Assembly (NCBI GenBank): GCA_947623455.1 | Contig: OX392542.1 | Span: 15,693,625-15,757,624, forward strand | Length of the DNA stretch: 64,000 bases | Direction: 5' to 3' | Source: Mimachlamys varia | Lineage: Eukaryota; Mollusca; Bivalvia; Pectinida; Pectinidae | Shown: positions 37,070-49,042 of the stretch, one piece after another | How positions within the stretch are numbered: the stretch's first letter is position 1 | Layout of the letters: each line of letters begins with the position of its first letter | Made by a program: the position numbers and the translations under genes | Notes under the pieces: model-generated | Database searches by the model: none | Told to the model about the DNA's origin: nothing | What the model saw: the letters and a program-made list of their open reading frames with translations, nothing else

Positions 37070-38254
37070 GCATCATTGCACCAATCATCACTAGCCGAGG
37101 TGGTTATAAAACACATAATCTTTAAACAGAAAATTTGCCATTCGGGGATATTTACGGGCGTGTATTTTCTACACATCAATACAGGAGAGTATACAGGAAA
37201 AATATTCGTATCGTAAAATAATTAGCACACAACAGCAAATATCCACTCGAAAACATTCCTTAACAAGTGCTTTATCAGCGTCATGATGTGGAATCTTAGC
37301 TTTCAAGAACCCTAAGGAGCAATCACCCACATGCCTATACAGAACTCCAATTACCTGCTAATTGATTGCTCTCACGAGAACTTTATTCCTGTACACTGTG
37401 CGGTTTTGGCTGAAATTCTTTAGAAACGTTCAGCATGGGAACGATGTGATAAGGTGTTTATTGCATCCTTATTATAAAGAACAAATTCTTCAAATACAGT
37501 ATTTGACACGATACAATTGTTCTAACCAAAATCAGCCCTCGCCTTATCACAACCCATATCAATCCGTGTCGCATTACACCCTAAAACCCGTTTCACCCTG
37601 CAAAATGCTGATATATATACCAATATTGTTTTCAAAATTTCAAAACAGAAAGTCTATTCATCAATATTTTATAAGCCAGTGTCTTCAGTAATACTAATCA
37701 CATTTCATTAGTCGAAGCACTAGTGACTAATATAAATATATTAGCCACATGAATTAGATACATTACTGTATTACTGAATATAATATGAGAATATCTGTTT
37801 ACACATTTTATTACATGTATACATGTATCACATTTTCATAGTAAAAATATACCCGCGAACGCTAAAAATAGAACCAGGCAAGCTGACAATGCTTTGTGTT
37901 GATATTTTTACCACTCGCAAGTCTAGCAAACCATACGCGACAAAATATGGTCCACATTGAAATATTTGATATAAAATAGCATCATCAACAACTCAGATCA
38001 ACACGTGCTTTTGGTACGTGCCGAATCTGAACATGGTCGGGACTACAAAGCTGTTTTGTTGCCACTTAGAACACTATCACCACCATCACCGTCTGTGTAA
38101 GTTAAACTCAATCCCTATCACTGTCGCTTTTATAGCATGAGTACGTTTAAATATTTCACTGGTACAAATGTAATGAACTAAACTAATTAACCGAATTAAA
38201 AATGCCCTTTTTCCATTCCACACCCAGTGTCATCTCTCGACTCTGATATTGGTG
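37070..38254. other. Non-coding stretch, nothing recognised
   Basis: An open frame of 109 codons (37362-37691, +) has no motif or splice context and is not called. An ACATGTATACATGT palindrome lies near 37813. Confidence 0.35.
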
Positions 38255-38292
38255 TCTCGGTTCCGTCCTTCTAGGACTCGTCAGTGCTATTA
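38255..38292 (-). ncRNA. Hammerhead-ribozyme-like motif (copy B)
   Basis: On the minus strand it reads CACTGACGA, stem II GTCCTAGAAGGAC, then GGAA. The first box fits the hammerhead consensus CUGANGA exactly. The second box has one change from GAAA, and no convincing stem III follows (CCGAGACACC). It is probably an inactive relic of the element at 43451. Confidence 0.4.
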
Positions 38293-38942
38293 GGGGTCAA
38301 AACAAAAAGTGGGAATTGAAAGTGTTTAAACTAATGAAGAAGCAGAAGGAGCAAGTGCGTAAAATCAATTTAAGCAACAAATAGAAGTACTGTTTAATTT
38401 GAAATCGTGTTCTACGACTATAGCAGAAGGCACAGGTGCGTAAACCACCTTTAATTAATGAATTAGGGAAAATAAACTTAGGAGGAAAAGAAATATTTTA
38501 TTCCCTTTTTTATGGCTTTTCGATATCTCATTCCAAATGTTTGGTTGAACTTAGACATGGTAGCGTGTTCTACATTTAAATCTGAGGGTGCTCAGGTTTT
38601 GCATTGTCTTTGCGTATGTAGGTAAGATATACAGCAAACATATAGCCGGAGCGTGTGCTTTAGTACATGTCTTAATGACTTTTCTCTGTTGGTGGTTGTA
38701 ATGGATGAGTTTTCTAATTTTTGGTAAAATATCAATCAATGGGAGTAAATCTTGCTTCGATAACGCTGCCAAAGATTTCGTAGTTAATTATCAAAACTAT
38801 GTGCAATTTTATAACACGATGGAAATAACCATCTTCATATGGTTAAGAAAATAATTCAATTGGCCATTAGTATAGAATTTTCACAAGGGCCCCATTTCCC
38901 CTTTTTACGTATCTCAGTTTTTGTTTGTGTTCAGAGAAAATG

Positions 38943-40345
38943 TCTCAATTTCGGTTAATGAGCAAGATGCTGACCTACCTTGTCTTTAGTGGAAACCGAA
39001 ACTACACAAGGATTCTTATAGGCAACGTTTTATCGATGGCTCTGCTAATTGCTCGACCAAGCCATTATCAAAACTTCTTACTACAATTCTTAGTACAATA
39101 AAATCAGGGCTTCAGTCGTATTGTGACACTGTATACTCCAGAAGTGGAATAAATGGGATGTGGATTTTGAAAATCTCGAAAGATCTTTTGATAAATCTTG
39201 AACACCCCCTCCTAAAAAAATGTCTTTTCGGTCAAAACATTTGATTTTTCCACTACCATACCTCATACAAAATTGAAGGAACGTCACCGATCTCTTGTTA
39301 TGAGAGCTTTCTTTTCCAAGAAAGGCGGACGACGATACAAATATATGGTAGTGAGCTATCTTGGAGCATACCACACGACAAAAGCTAAGAGAAAATATAC
39401 TCAAGAAGATGTAGTAAGGATGATTGAATTCCTGGTCGACAACATTTTTGTTGAGTTCGGAGGAAAGACTTTCCAGCAGACTGTTGGCATTCCCACAAAC
39501 TGTGCCCCACTCTTAGCTGACTTGTTTTTGTTTTCATACGAGGCTGAATTTGTGGAGGAGCTAATCAGGACAGGTAACAAAAACCTTGCCAAATCTTTTA
39601 ATTTCCCTTTCAGATATATCGACGATGTGTTGTCTATAAACAACAAGAAGTTTGCTGACAACGTCGATCGTATATACCATTCTGAACTTGAAATAAAAGA
39701 CACAACAGACTCCTCTACATCGGCTGCTTACCTCGATCTCTACTTAAACTAAGACCAACATGGACAGCTTACAACTAAGCTATACGATAAACGTGATGAT
39801 TTCAATTTTCCGATCGTTAACTTTCCATTTCTTGAGAGTAACATCCCTGCTTCTCCAACCTATGGTGTTTTCATGTCGCAGTTGATTCGGTATTCTAGTG
39901 CTTGCTCTAAATATCGGGATTTTCGTGATCGATGTCGACTGCTGACAAACAAACACAAGGATTCGAGAGATGCAGGTTGATCAGAACTATGGGCAAGTTT
40001 TATGGTCGCCATCTTTGTCTCATTGAGAAATATTCTGTATCTTTAAGTGATATGAAGATGGACGTTTTTGAGTATGCTAATTAGTGTGTTTACTTGTTGT
40101 GATTGACATTGATACTCGGCTCTCCTTTTGAGAACATGATGTTTACTTGGATGTGACAAAGATTTACATGACGGGTGTCGTCGATAAAGCAGAAGACGCT
40201 TACTCTTCCGGAACACATGGTCTTATTCTCTTGTACTTTTGCAATGGTCTCTATGTTAATCTTTCCTTTGTTCATATTTTGCCACTGGTTTAATCGATTT
40301 TGAGTTTGGATTATGATTTTGTTAACTCTTCGGTATTCTCTTATT
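38943..40345 (+). mobile_element. Penelope-like-type retroelement, longest copy in the window
   Basis: This is the fullest copy. Coding similarity starts near 38970 (PKLHK motif after an in-frame TAG), continues through LSKLLTT and YCDTVYSRSGIN, changes frame around 39207-39240, and covers the catalytic core to about 40080. A ~260-bp 3' untranslated region follows, with TTCCGGAACACATGGTCTTA and the shared 3' terminus TTTTGTTAACTCTTCGGTAT. No endonuclease domain follows the reverse transcriptase. That would fit an element with an N-terminal GIY-YIG domain (Naiad/Chlamys type) or none, but the N-terminus is absent. The call of Penelope-like rather than another RT class is by resemblance only. 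Confidence 0.75.
39273..39752 (+). pseudogene. Reverse-transcriptase core fragment
   Basis: This 160-codon open segment carries a conserved palm region: FGGKTFQQTVGIP, LLADLFLFSYEAEF, and the catalytic RYIDDVLS box (residues about 115-122), followed by LEIKDTT and YLDLYLN. The two catalytic aspartates are present. Two residues appear missing between GIP and TNCAPLL compared with related copies (the 8.3-kb remnant keeps an ATGGG here), a six-base deletion at a conserved turn. TAA at 39750 interrupts the frame, and the downstream part (YDKRDDFNFPIVNFPF) is still readable. It is dead as a protein. Confidence 0.8.
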
Positions 40346-40964
40346 TATTTTATATTTGTCTGACTTATTTTACTTCCGCTGTAAATATTTAGTGATTCAA
40401 GCGATTGTTTCGGCACAAAAGCAATCGAGACTAAGCTTACCTTTCCTGTGATCAAGCTATTCCGGATTTGATTTTAGATTCGTTTTTACGATTAGTTGTG
40501 TCTCTGATGTGACTTGGATGCACCAACAGTATGTGATATACTGATATCACGTGCTTTGGTTTTGTATCTTGAGACTCCTTATACTGGCGTTATTGACAAG
40601 CGTGTCCTGGAGATCCCAAACTATGATATATATCATCATAGCTTCTTCAAAAAGGACATCGTGACATCAGTACCCCGCACAAACAAGGCACTTTCAAGGC
40701 ACAGAGGAATATCGCTCCGGTATGTCTGATAGACGTCAGTAAGCGACGATGAACAAAATGGACTGTAAGGAGCATTGTCTTTTTATAACTCAATAAAATA
40801 CCAATGAAAGGGGTGAAATCGCCTGAACGGTAAACTCATCACAAAGCAAATGGTAAAAAAGTGCATGACAACACAGATGTTGTTGCACCTTAACTTCAAA
40901 CAATTTTAAACTGCATCACGCAGCTGCTGGATCTTTTTAGGAATCAGTGTTGTGGGTGATTAGG

Positions 40965-41115
40965 GCTAATACAAATTGGTTTAACTCTGTTAAAACTCAA
41001 AGCAAGATGCGGGTTGAGCGTCAAGCAGGGTGTAATAACGTCTCGGCCAAAGGACCGAACCCAAAACCTTCCTCACTGTGGGGAACGGTCAACGCAAGGC
41101 CGAAAAACGTGGTAG
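40965..41115 (-). mobile_element. Second tRNA-derived SINE family, partial copy
   Basis: On the minus strand a tRNA-like head with GGCCTTGCGTTGACCG is followed by the B box GGGTTCGGTCC. The body then continues GGCCGAGACGTTATTACACC, CTGCTTGACGCTCAACC. The body differs from the SINE at 31715, so this is another family. It is truncated in the body near 40965. Confidence 0.55.
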
Positions 41116-41223
41116 TGGCTTGGTAGAAATTCGAAAATAAATAGCAGTTAAAAGAGAAAATATAAGATCACAACTTAAATGTTATGAAATATAGGACTTT
41201 GTACAGCAATTAGAGACTTCCCC

Positions 41224-41449
41224 TTACCCAACATTGCGCTGCTGATGTAAAGGCCGAAATGAAAACAACTTCAGACCTGTACACTTATATATATATATAC
41301 AAGGATATATGCATGCGAGATGAAGTGACGGATCCGTTGTCGGCTTATAACATTTGATGTGCCCCGTGCAGTCTATTTTATAACGGTTTACACATTGGCA
41401 GTCCAACCAGAGGAAAATCTCTCGTCTGATTTCCGTCGGGAAATTAAAT
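41224..41449 (-). CDS. Candidate Cys-rich coding exon
   Basis: On the minus strand a pyrimidine-rich tract TTCTGTCTGCCGTTGTCCAG precedes 41449, a very good splice acceptor. The open frame from it (phase 2) reads FNFPTEIRREIF, then WLDCQCVNRYKIDC and GHIKCYKP, with regularly spaced cysteines and a higher GC content than its surroundings. It stays open through an ATATATAT tract to a TAA at 41224; the real exon may end earlier. No family is recognised. It lies on the same strand as the membrane-protein exon at 21856 but far upstream, so a shared gene is only possible. Confidence 0.25.
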
Positions 41450-41746
41450 CTGGACAACGGCAGACAGAACTGGAAAATGACATGCTCGTATTGTGATGAT
41501 TACAATGTGGAAACGTTTGTAAAGAGGCTCAAACTGGAATATTGAGTATTAATGAAGGCGGCGACGCGGAGGTGAGGCTCACCGAGGGTTGTGTGTTAAA
41601 AGTTCATACACTGGCCGTTAGGTACCTCTTCTCATATCAATCTATGTTGATTGATTGATTGAGAAAACACTGTGTACTTTGAAGGTAAACATGGCTATAC
41701 GTAATCCGTAAAGTGTCCAGTGAAAGGTCTGAAGATAAATTAAAGA

Positions 41747-41890
41747 ATACCGAAGCGCTAACAAAATCATAATCCGAACTCGAAATCTATTAAATCAGTG
41801 GCAAAATATAAACAACAGGAAAGATTTACATGGAGACCCTTGTAAAAGTAAAAGAGAATAAGGCCAGGTGTTCCGGAAGAGTAAGCGTCA
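41747..41890 (-). mobile_element. Short retroelement 3'-end copy
   Basis: On the plus strand it starts TACCGAAGCGCTAACAAAAT and ends just after GTTCCGGAAGAGTAAGCGTC. It is about 145 bp long, nearly the same extent as the copy at 59882. Confidence 0.75.
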
Positions 41891-43450
41891 TAGACTGGTA
41901 TATAGGAACAGCAGATTAAACAAAACGATTGATTACGAGAAGCTTATAACGACACTTCAATAACGATGATAAATAAATACTTTTTATCTTGTGGTTGAAT
42001 GAGTTAAACACTTTCAAAAAAAACAAAAAAAACCGAAACAATGTCTTTCGGATGGTTTAAGACAAAGGCGGTCTGTCACAATTTTAAAAGGACTGAACAG
42101 GAAATGTACCTTTTTTCCGTATTTATGCGTGTTATTCCAGGCATTCATATTTTTCATAGACTTGCCACCATGCACCCCATCGAAGCTGCCTACAGGCTCA
42201 GTGGAATGAAGGTTAGGTGAAATAGAACGACAAAGGCTGTTTAGCATTTTGAAAAAAGACAACCTGATCAAATGGTCTAAGACAAGGATGACCTGTTTTA
42301 AAAAGGATTGAACAGAAAATGTATCCCCTGTCATAGGTATGAAGACAATGCCAGGTATCCTTTTTATCTATAAGGTGTTGACACCATGTGCTTCGTTGAT
42401 GCCGACTACAGTCTCTGTGGATAGTAAAATCGAAAGGAGGCTAGGTGAAATACAACGATAGCAATTCCTTTATCATGTTGACACGACCTGTCAATCTTTT
42501 AACATCAGTCGTCCCTAAACTAATTGGTTTCACGAAAGAATAGGTCAAATGCACCATCATCACCGTAACATTGACTTATTGACGGCCTTATCTTCTAAAT
42601 CACACGCCCATAATCAAATTTAATAGCATCGAAACTGAGTTAGGCGGGTCGGCATTTAGTTCAATCCTCATCACATCAGTTATTGTGTATTTGTTGGCAA
42701 TCACGTAACTGTGGGTCTACAGCTTTGTGTGTATCAGCCAGGAACACATCATTTATTATCAATAATTTACACGTAAATCTGAACAAAGTGTTATTATTTA
42801 TGGTTGAATTTTACAGTTGACTACGCGTTAACAAGTCGGGTGTATAGGGCACGTTGCGTCTAGCTAGCTGCCATTCGGCTTGGCTCTGTGGCATATCGAC
42901 CATTCACCAGGGTTATGGAAACTAAATTCCACACTATAAACACTAAAAAATCGTTTCAGAGTATGATAACGACTTTTCCATTATTGGAAGTATTACTCAA
43001 AGTGTATAAACCTAAAAGTTTCAATCCTGCAAGAATTATATACCTGTGTTCCATTGAATGAAGCAATTTCGAGACCAAGTCAAAATGATTTAGTTTTATT
43101 AGTTTAACTTGAATTGAAAAACAGAACATATGTTTGGTACTGTCATTGTTATAAAAGCGCTATAAACCTTTATTATATCAAACAAATAAATCAAGACATC
43201 GTAGCCAGAATAACAAGTTTAGATTTGTCAATATGGATGCCTTCCTCTAACACAAAAGTGTTTATCCGTGATTGTTATTGCACAATACGGACCTAAGTAA
43301 GGGCGACAACTCCACTTCCACGACGTTCAAGTGGTTCAACCTTCTATCGTGTTATAAAGGATTTAATATGTGAAGCTCATGGAAGGATTATACGAAGGAC
43401 AGATGAAAATAGCACCTTTATAATTTAGAATAAGACACAGTCGAGCCGAA
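41891..43450. other. Non-coding stretch, nothing recognised
   Basis: TGAATGAGTTAAAC at about 41997-42010 is an isolated end of the ~95-bp MITE family. Two loosely similar segments (GACTGAACAGGAAATGTACC at about 42091 and GATTGAACAGAAAATGTATC at about 42305) suggest a local ~210-bp duplication. TATAAAAGCGC occurs at about 43149 without other promoter signals. Confidence 0.35.
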
Positions 43451-43513
43451 TAATGAATGAAACTGCAACATACATCTGTTTCGTCCTTCTAGGACTCATC
43501 TGTGATGCAAAGC
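43451..43513 (-). ncRNA. Hammerhead-ribozyme-like motif (copy A, best preserved)
   Basis: On the minus strand the order is: stem I strand GCATCA, box CAGATGA (consensus CUGANGA, one change), stem II GTCCTAGAAGGAC (4-5 bp with a small loop), box GAAA, a short stem III-like hairpin CAGATGTATGTTGCAG, then TT and TCATTCATTA. The last segment can partly pair with GCATCA as stem I (about 5 of 7 positions). This is the connectivity of a type I hammerhead, known from Penelope-like elements and retrozymes. One core base is off consensus, so activity is doubtful. Confidence 0.45.
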
Positions 43514-45385
43514 AAGGGTTTTAAACGTGAAAGCTATGAGGATAATGAGGAAACAAAACTGATCGAAATAAGAGTCCGAGACCAGATGTCGGAAAGAAAC
43601 CACTGAAAGGACAACGAAGGGGAACAAAAATAAGATAAAATAAAATTTCATAACTCTATACACAATTATTTGGGAAAACAGTTTATGGTAAGACAGCCCA
43701 GTAAATATATTTGTTTGCAGTCTTCTGTAAAAAAGTTTAATCAATGCTATTATTTCTTTTGTATCATTTGGCAAGTCTTATACCGGCCCATGTATATTTT
43801 GGAACAGCATCTTCCACTTTGTCGCCATAAAAGGCGATGGTTGTCTATTGACCGAGAAAGAGAAATACCACACGAACACACTGGAGAACGAGAAAGCCAT
43901 GAAACAAATTAATCCTGATGCAATCCGAAGTGGAGGCGGGACAGAAGACCGGGGTGATATTAAACCCACTTCAAACGTAAAATGTCAAACGGTGCTATAT
44001 CATCTCCACGGTAACGTCAGGCCTGGTTAGCACGGCGCTCGTCACATTGGTACAAAACAACTGGAGATGTCAATGAGAAATTGTTATTTTAAACAGACAT
44101 GGCATCGTAAATATACAATAACTGTTAGACCCTGGTAACGGAACTCCATCCATTAGGACCGTGTTAAATACTTTGGTCTTATGGAGAGGGTCTCGACATC
44201 AGAGAGGGGGACACTAGACACTAGATCCGGCAGGGTACCATAAACGCCGTCTACGAGTCATTCTCTGTACTCATCAATCTCAATACCTCACACAAACAGG
44301 GACACGGGAAATCTTCGAATAATGCAATTGTCTTTTCGTTTGGTTTATCCAGTAGTCTAAATACAGCCGCCTAATTTGCAATTTCGGTTTTAGACGATGT
44401 TACCGTTAAATTAGTAATTTGTACATTCAAAGCCAGCTGTTGTGGTAAGCTGAAACACTACGAACCGTGATTATCTCAACAAGACTGTTACATAATGAAA
44501 TGTTAAAAAACTTTTAAAAACATACTTCATTAACACCAATGACAGCAAAAGGACAAGCCACACGTAATAACAACAATATCAACGTTCGTTATCGACGCAA
44601 GCAAAACAGTGGGAAAACATTCACCAAATATTCAGTTAATGAGTTAAACATAAGTAAAGAACCATTATTAACGAATCCATTTCATTTGTGTCTGTTACTG
44701 ATTTAAAATTAGCAGTAACGTTACATATTGGCAAAGAATCTGGAAGTGTAAAGATAAGAACTACAGCGATTTTCAATCGAATAATAAGATTATAAAAATT
44801 AAATTAATATTCTGCCACGTATGATCCTTTTTTTAAATTCAAACATCGATATTTCTCATTTTGATGTTGGATGCTTTTATCAGTTCAAAGAAGCTGTAAA
44901 TGACATCCTGCTTAAAAGGATAATCCTCAACGATACAATCCGCATCTTGTTGGGCCTTTTTCTCATGTTTCAAGGGCAAGCATACATACCATATAATTTA
45001 ATTTTGTTTGAAAGAAGCATTTTCATTGGCTTAAAAAACTATGCTATGTTTTATCAGCCCATAACGTAAAAAATGACGTAAAATCCCCTTTAATATGAAT
45101 TTAGAAGTAAAATTAAACAATTACTGTATAATTTCCAATCGTGTACTACAAAAATGTGTATATTGTAGAACTATCTCAGAGCATCATATTTTTAAATATG
45201 ACGTTCGCAGGACGTAAAAAGAATGGCTACACAAGGCAAATTAATATAATAAGTATGAATTATACCTTCATGAGTATAGAAATACAAATCAGCCGAAGGG
45301 ATTATTTGCAACATTTAGCATTTAAACCTAAAATTGTTTCATGTTTGACGTTTATTCTGTTTATGTGATGTAACGTGTATTTTAT
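43514..45385. other. Non-coding stretch with a weak repeat link
   Basis: GAGACCAGATGTCGGAAAGA (about 43577) resembles CAGACGAGATGTCGGGAAAA at about 35010. Both lie close to hammerhead-like motifs and may belong to the same element. CCATTAGGACC...GGTCTTATGG near 44150-44184 forms a small hairpin. Open frames have no motif. Confidence 0.35.
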
Positions 45386-45476
45386 GTGTCTTGATAAAGG
45401 GGCGGATAGCCTTGAAAATGTGACAATTTATTTGTCCGTACTGTCGCTATTACATTCACGATCATATATCTATTTC
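45386..45476. repeat. Dispersed repeat (copy 2), core GCGGATAGCC
   Basis: TGTCTTGATAAAGGGGCGGA, then TAGCCTTGAAAATGTGACAA and TTTGTCCGTACTGTCGCTAT align with 25231-25320. The inverted ends seen in copy 1 are poorly preserved. Confidence 0.6.
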
Positions 45477-45619
45477 TAGTAATACGCATCCAACGAACAT
45501 TTGTTTGTTAGGATCCAGTACATATAGTGGATCATACTGTCGATATTACTTACTAGACCATATATATCATACAATGTATGTATGAATGATAATACCCGCA
45601 GGAATGAAGGGACAGAATA

Positions 45620-45745
45620 CATATATAAGTATGAATAATACATGCAAGAAAAATAGTAACGGAACGTATAGCATTAACATGAGTAATACATCCACACAAA
45701 AGAGAAACAGAATATTCAACACCTATATGAGTAATATTCTGACAT
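45620..45745. repeat. Three ~49-bp degenerate repeats
   Basis: The motif ATGAGTAATA (or ATGAATAATA) occurs near 45628, 45679 and 45726 with A-rich spacers. Copies are weakly similar. A 67-codon open frame across it is a by-product. Confidence 0.4.
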
Positions 45746-45789
45746 GCTATTTGAAGGACGGAGATGAGAGCTGGTATGACTATTTATAG

Positions 45790-46594
45790 ATCCTTTGGTA
45801 CGCTAGACTTGCAGGTCATACTTTAATTACATCCGACAATAATAAGCTGCTACATCATTCGATCTGCCATAACCCGTGCTCCCGAAATAACCGAACAACT
45901 ATTTCTGATTCCATTCGCTAACAACAGGAGGTATGGCATGCATGTGTGCACACTATGGTACGAGTTACTTAACGCATATTCTCTCATATTTCATTTCTTA
46001 TTTTAGATTCCGCGTGTTTGTGTTTAAAATCCACGGTAGTATACACGTACACGGCTGTTATGCAAAGTTCAAAATCGATGGTTTTAAAGTTTCATTAACC
46101 ACGACGTGTGTATCAAACCTGCTGACGGTCTGGAATTTGCACAGAGAAAACAAATGAGACCGGCAGAAAAACAGTGTTGAACTTGACCTACATTCAGAAT
46201 GTAATCTAATTAATGGACAATTACAATGTGCAAGATCAATTAAAGGATGTCGCTGGTTCTCTGCACACTTCATGAGGAAGTTCAGGAGTAAATGACAATT
46301 GAAAAATATAACAAGGTTTCCATGATGGTTTTCATGCAAAAAGCAAATAACGTGGACATATCAATTTAGAATTACAAAGATCGAACGGAAAACGTCATAT
46401 GCGAGTGAAAATTGTCACACGAGGATTGCAAATGTCAAGCGAGAGTAGAAAAATGTAATAAAAAAGCGGGTCAACACGGTTCCTATAATGGGAATATTTG
46501 AAGTTGTCTAATACAAATGTTGGTAAACTGAGGGTTGGAAAACGTAAAAGTGAAAAAAGATGTAACAGTACGTGTACATAGGTATGGGACACAT
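45790..46594. other. Non-coding stretch, nothing recognised
   Basis: No exon or clear repeat before the next satellite. The last ~100 bp (GTAAAAGTGAAAAAAGATGT) may be decayed satellite. Confidence 0.35.
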
Positions 46595-47130
46595 AAAAGG
46601 GTATCATAATTAAAACAGTGTAATGTTAGAGTTTGTTCATGAAAACAGTGTAAGTTGAGGGTATAGTAATGAAAAAAGGGTAAATTTAGGATATCATAAT
46701 ACTATTGTGTAAGTTAAGGGTTTGATAATGAAAACAGTGTATGTTGAGGGTATCATAATGAAAAAAGGGTAAATTTAGGATATCATAATAAAATTGTGTA
46801 TGTTTAGGGTTTCTTAATGAAAACAGTGTAAGTTTAGTTTATATTAATGAAAACATTGTAAGTTTAGTTTAAATTAATGAAAACATTGTAAGTTTAGTTT
46901 ATATTAATGAAAACATTGTAAGTTTAGTTTATATTAATGAAAACATTGTAAGTTTAGTTTATATTAATGAAAACAGTGTAAGTTTAGTTTATATTAATGA
47001 AACAGTGTAAGTTTAGTTAATATTAATGAAAACAATGTTAGTATAGGGTACATTAATAAAACGAGTGAAAGTTTAGGGGATCACAAAGAAAACTGTGTAA
47101 GTTTAGGTGATCATAAAGCAAACTGTTTAA
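46595..47130. repeat. ~30-bp satellite, core GTAAGTTTAGTTTATATTAA
   Basis: About 17 units of TGTAAGTTTAG followed by T/G-rich variants and ATTAATGAAAACA occur. The centre (46810-47010) is nearly uniform, while both ends show older variants (GAGGGTATCATAATGAAAA, TTAGGATATCATAAT). That is the expected pattern of homogenisation from the middle. Confidence 0.9.
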
Positions 47131-47589
47131 AGTAAAGGTGTATATTTACATTTGCGCTGCAACCGACTATATGAACATTACCAGCAAAATGCCTTTCATA
47201 AAAGTATGAAAGCAATGGTTCTCGAGACGCAGCATATGGTTTAATTATGACATCATAGATCAAGATTGTTAAATGAGAGTATTGTCGCGTCGCTTCGAAT
47301 AACATGAAGAAAGCCCTTGCGCCAAACGCTCAAATTATTATCATTGGCGCCAATTTCATTCAAGCTGGGCTGTTCAGCCAATGTCGTTTAAATGGCGACA
47401 CGTATACAAACGCAGGTAATAAACTATTAATTGGAAAATATATAAATGAACTTAAGCAACTGTTTAGAGTAAAAATGTAAATATATAGACTAAAAGTCAT
47501 GTTTGTCAGCCGTTACATCCATATTTAGCATGCCGCCCTAATGGCTGACATTTCATAGCACTATGATAGTTAAAAAAAGCCTTTCAATC

Positions 47590-47765
47590 CTTCATGACAA
47601 AAGTGTAGGGTTTCATAATGAAAACAATGTAAGTTGGTGGGACAATTAATAAAAAAGGGAATCCATTTTGGGTATATTTATAAAAAAAAAAGTGTGAATT
47701 TAAGTGATAAGATTTGAAACATGGTTAGTTTAATGTATATTAATGAAAACAGTGTAAATTGCTGT
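47590..47765. repeat. Detached remnant of the ~30-bp satellite
   Basis: AGTGTAGGGTTTCATAATGA, TAAGTTGG, and AATGTATATTAATGAAAACAG are clear variants of the 46.6-47.1-kb unit. They are separated from it by about 460 bp of unrelated sequence, indicating an insertion into, or partial loss of, an older longer array. Confidence 0.7.
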
Positions 47766-48671
47766 TGTGAAAAAACAACACAGCGACAATGAGAAAAACA
47801 CAACCAGGGGTCGGAGTGGATATTAAAGAACGAGGGCTGGAACCGAACGGATATAAAAACAAAGGAAATGCATATGACCCCAACAACATGCTTCCATTCA
47901 AGCTCTCTGTGACACTCTCTACAGTACGCTAACTATACACTCCAGAGGAAACAATGTCAGTTGCCATCGGTGAAACTGTCCTTAACAGTAGAATATTCTG
48001 CAATTCTTCCCCATCCCTCGAGCAGGTCATGCCGGTTCTAAGAATCCTGATACTTGAAATAGGCTTTAGAGAGGCGATTTCAACGCTGATATATAAACTA
48101 AATAAATAGAAGAAGAAGGTATACTACCACTGGGAAAAGGAAAGTCAATCATCGTGAAATTAAATTCGTCACATTTGCATTAAGTACCAGAGTGTGTAAT
48201 ATAACCAGCAATCTTGAAATTGTGGAGTTTACATCTACAGAAATGGCTTCTATTTTTGGAGTTGTTTTTCTACGATGAAATAACATTTTGCGCTGCAATT
48301 GTCCCTTTTGAGAAACAGCTGATTCCCTTTAGCGTGCTGTGCCATAGTATTTTGGATTTTTATTATTATTTCACATCTGTTTTACGAGAGCCTTTCCAGA
48401 AACGAGGACATGTATTCCTGAAAGCCACAGGTGTATGTATCTTCCGACGGATTTATTAGCATTAAAGTAGATAGTGGTAATAGAGACGGCTGACTTAAAT
48501 ATTGATCATGCGTATAGGAATTAATACAGAGTGATAAAGATTAAACTGTAACAGTCTGGTGTGTAATGAAAGTCACAGTAAGTCATTACAAAGCAGACAA
48601 TAGATACACTTCCTTAAAAGATATTAAGTAGAATAGAATAGAAAAGAAATTGTAACGTGCAGGCGGTCCTC
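47766..48671. other. Non-coding stretch, nothing recognised
   Basis: The open frame at 48214-48459 (+) contains hydrophobic stretches but has no splice or start context that I trust. Confidence 0.35.
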
Positions 48672-49042
48672 CATCCAGCTACTGACCACGCTCACCGTTG
48701 CGTGAGATGGTCCCCAGGTTATACCGCATGACTAGAAAAGCTAGCTTACCAGTTATTTACTTATCCAGCTACTGACCACGCTCACCGTTGCTTAACTAGC
48801 GTCAGAAGGTCCCCGGGTTACACCGAATGACTGGAAAAGCTAGCTTGCCAGTTAGTTACTTATCCAACTACTGACCAAGCTCACCGTTGCTTAACTAGCG
48901 TGAGAAGGTCCCCGTGTTACACCGAATGACTGGAAAAGCTAGCTTGCCAGTTAGTCATTTATCCAACTACTGACCACGCTCACCGTTGCTTAACTAGCGT
49001 TAGAAGGCAACCGCATGACTTGAAAAGCTAACTTAGGCAGTA
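48672..49042. repeat. 99-bp satellite, about four units
   Basis: Units beginning TATCCA(G/A)CTACTGACCACG start near 48672, 48762, 48861 and 48960. The first is short (about 90 bp) and the last is truncated. Unlike the other satellites here it is GC-richer, with GCTCACCGTTGC, AAGGTCCCCGGGTTACACC and GAAAAGCTAGCTTGCCAGTT. Confidence 0.9.
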
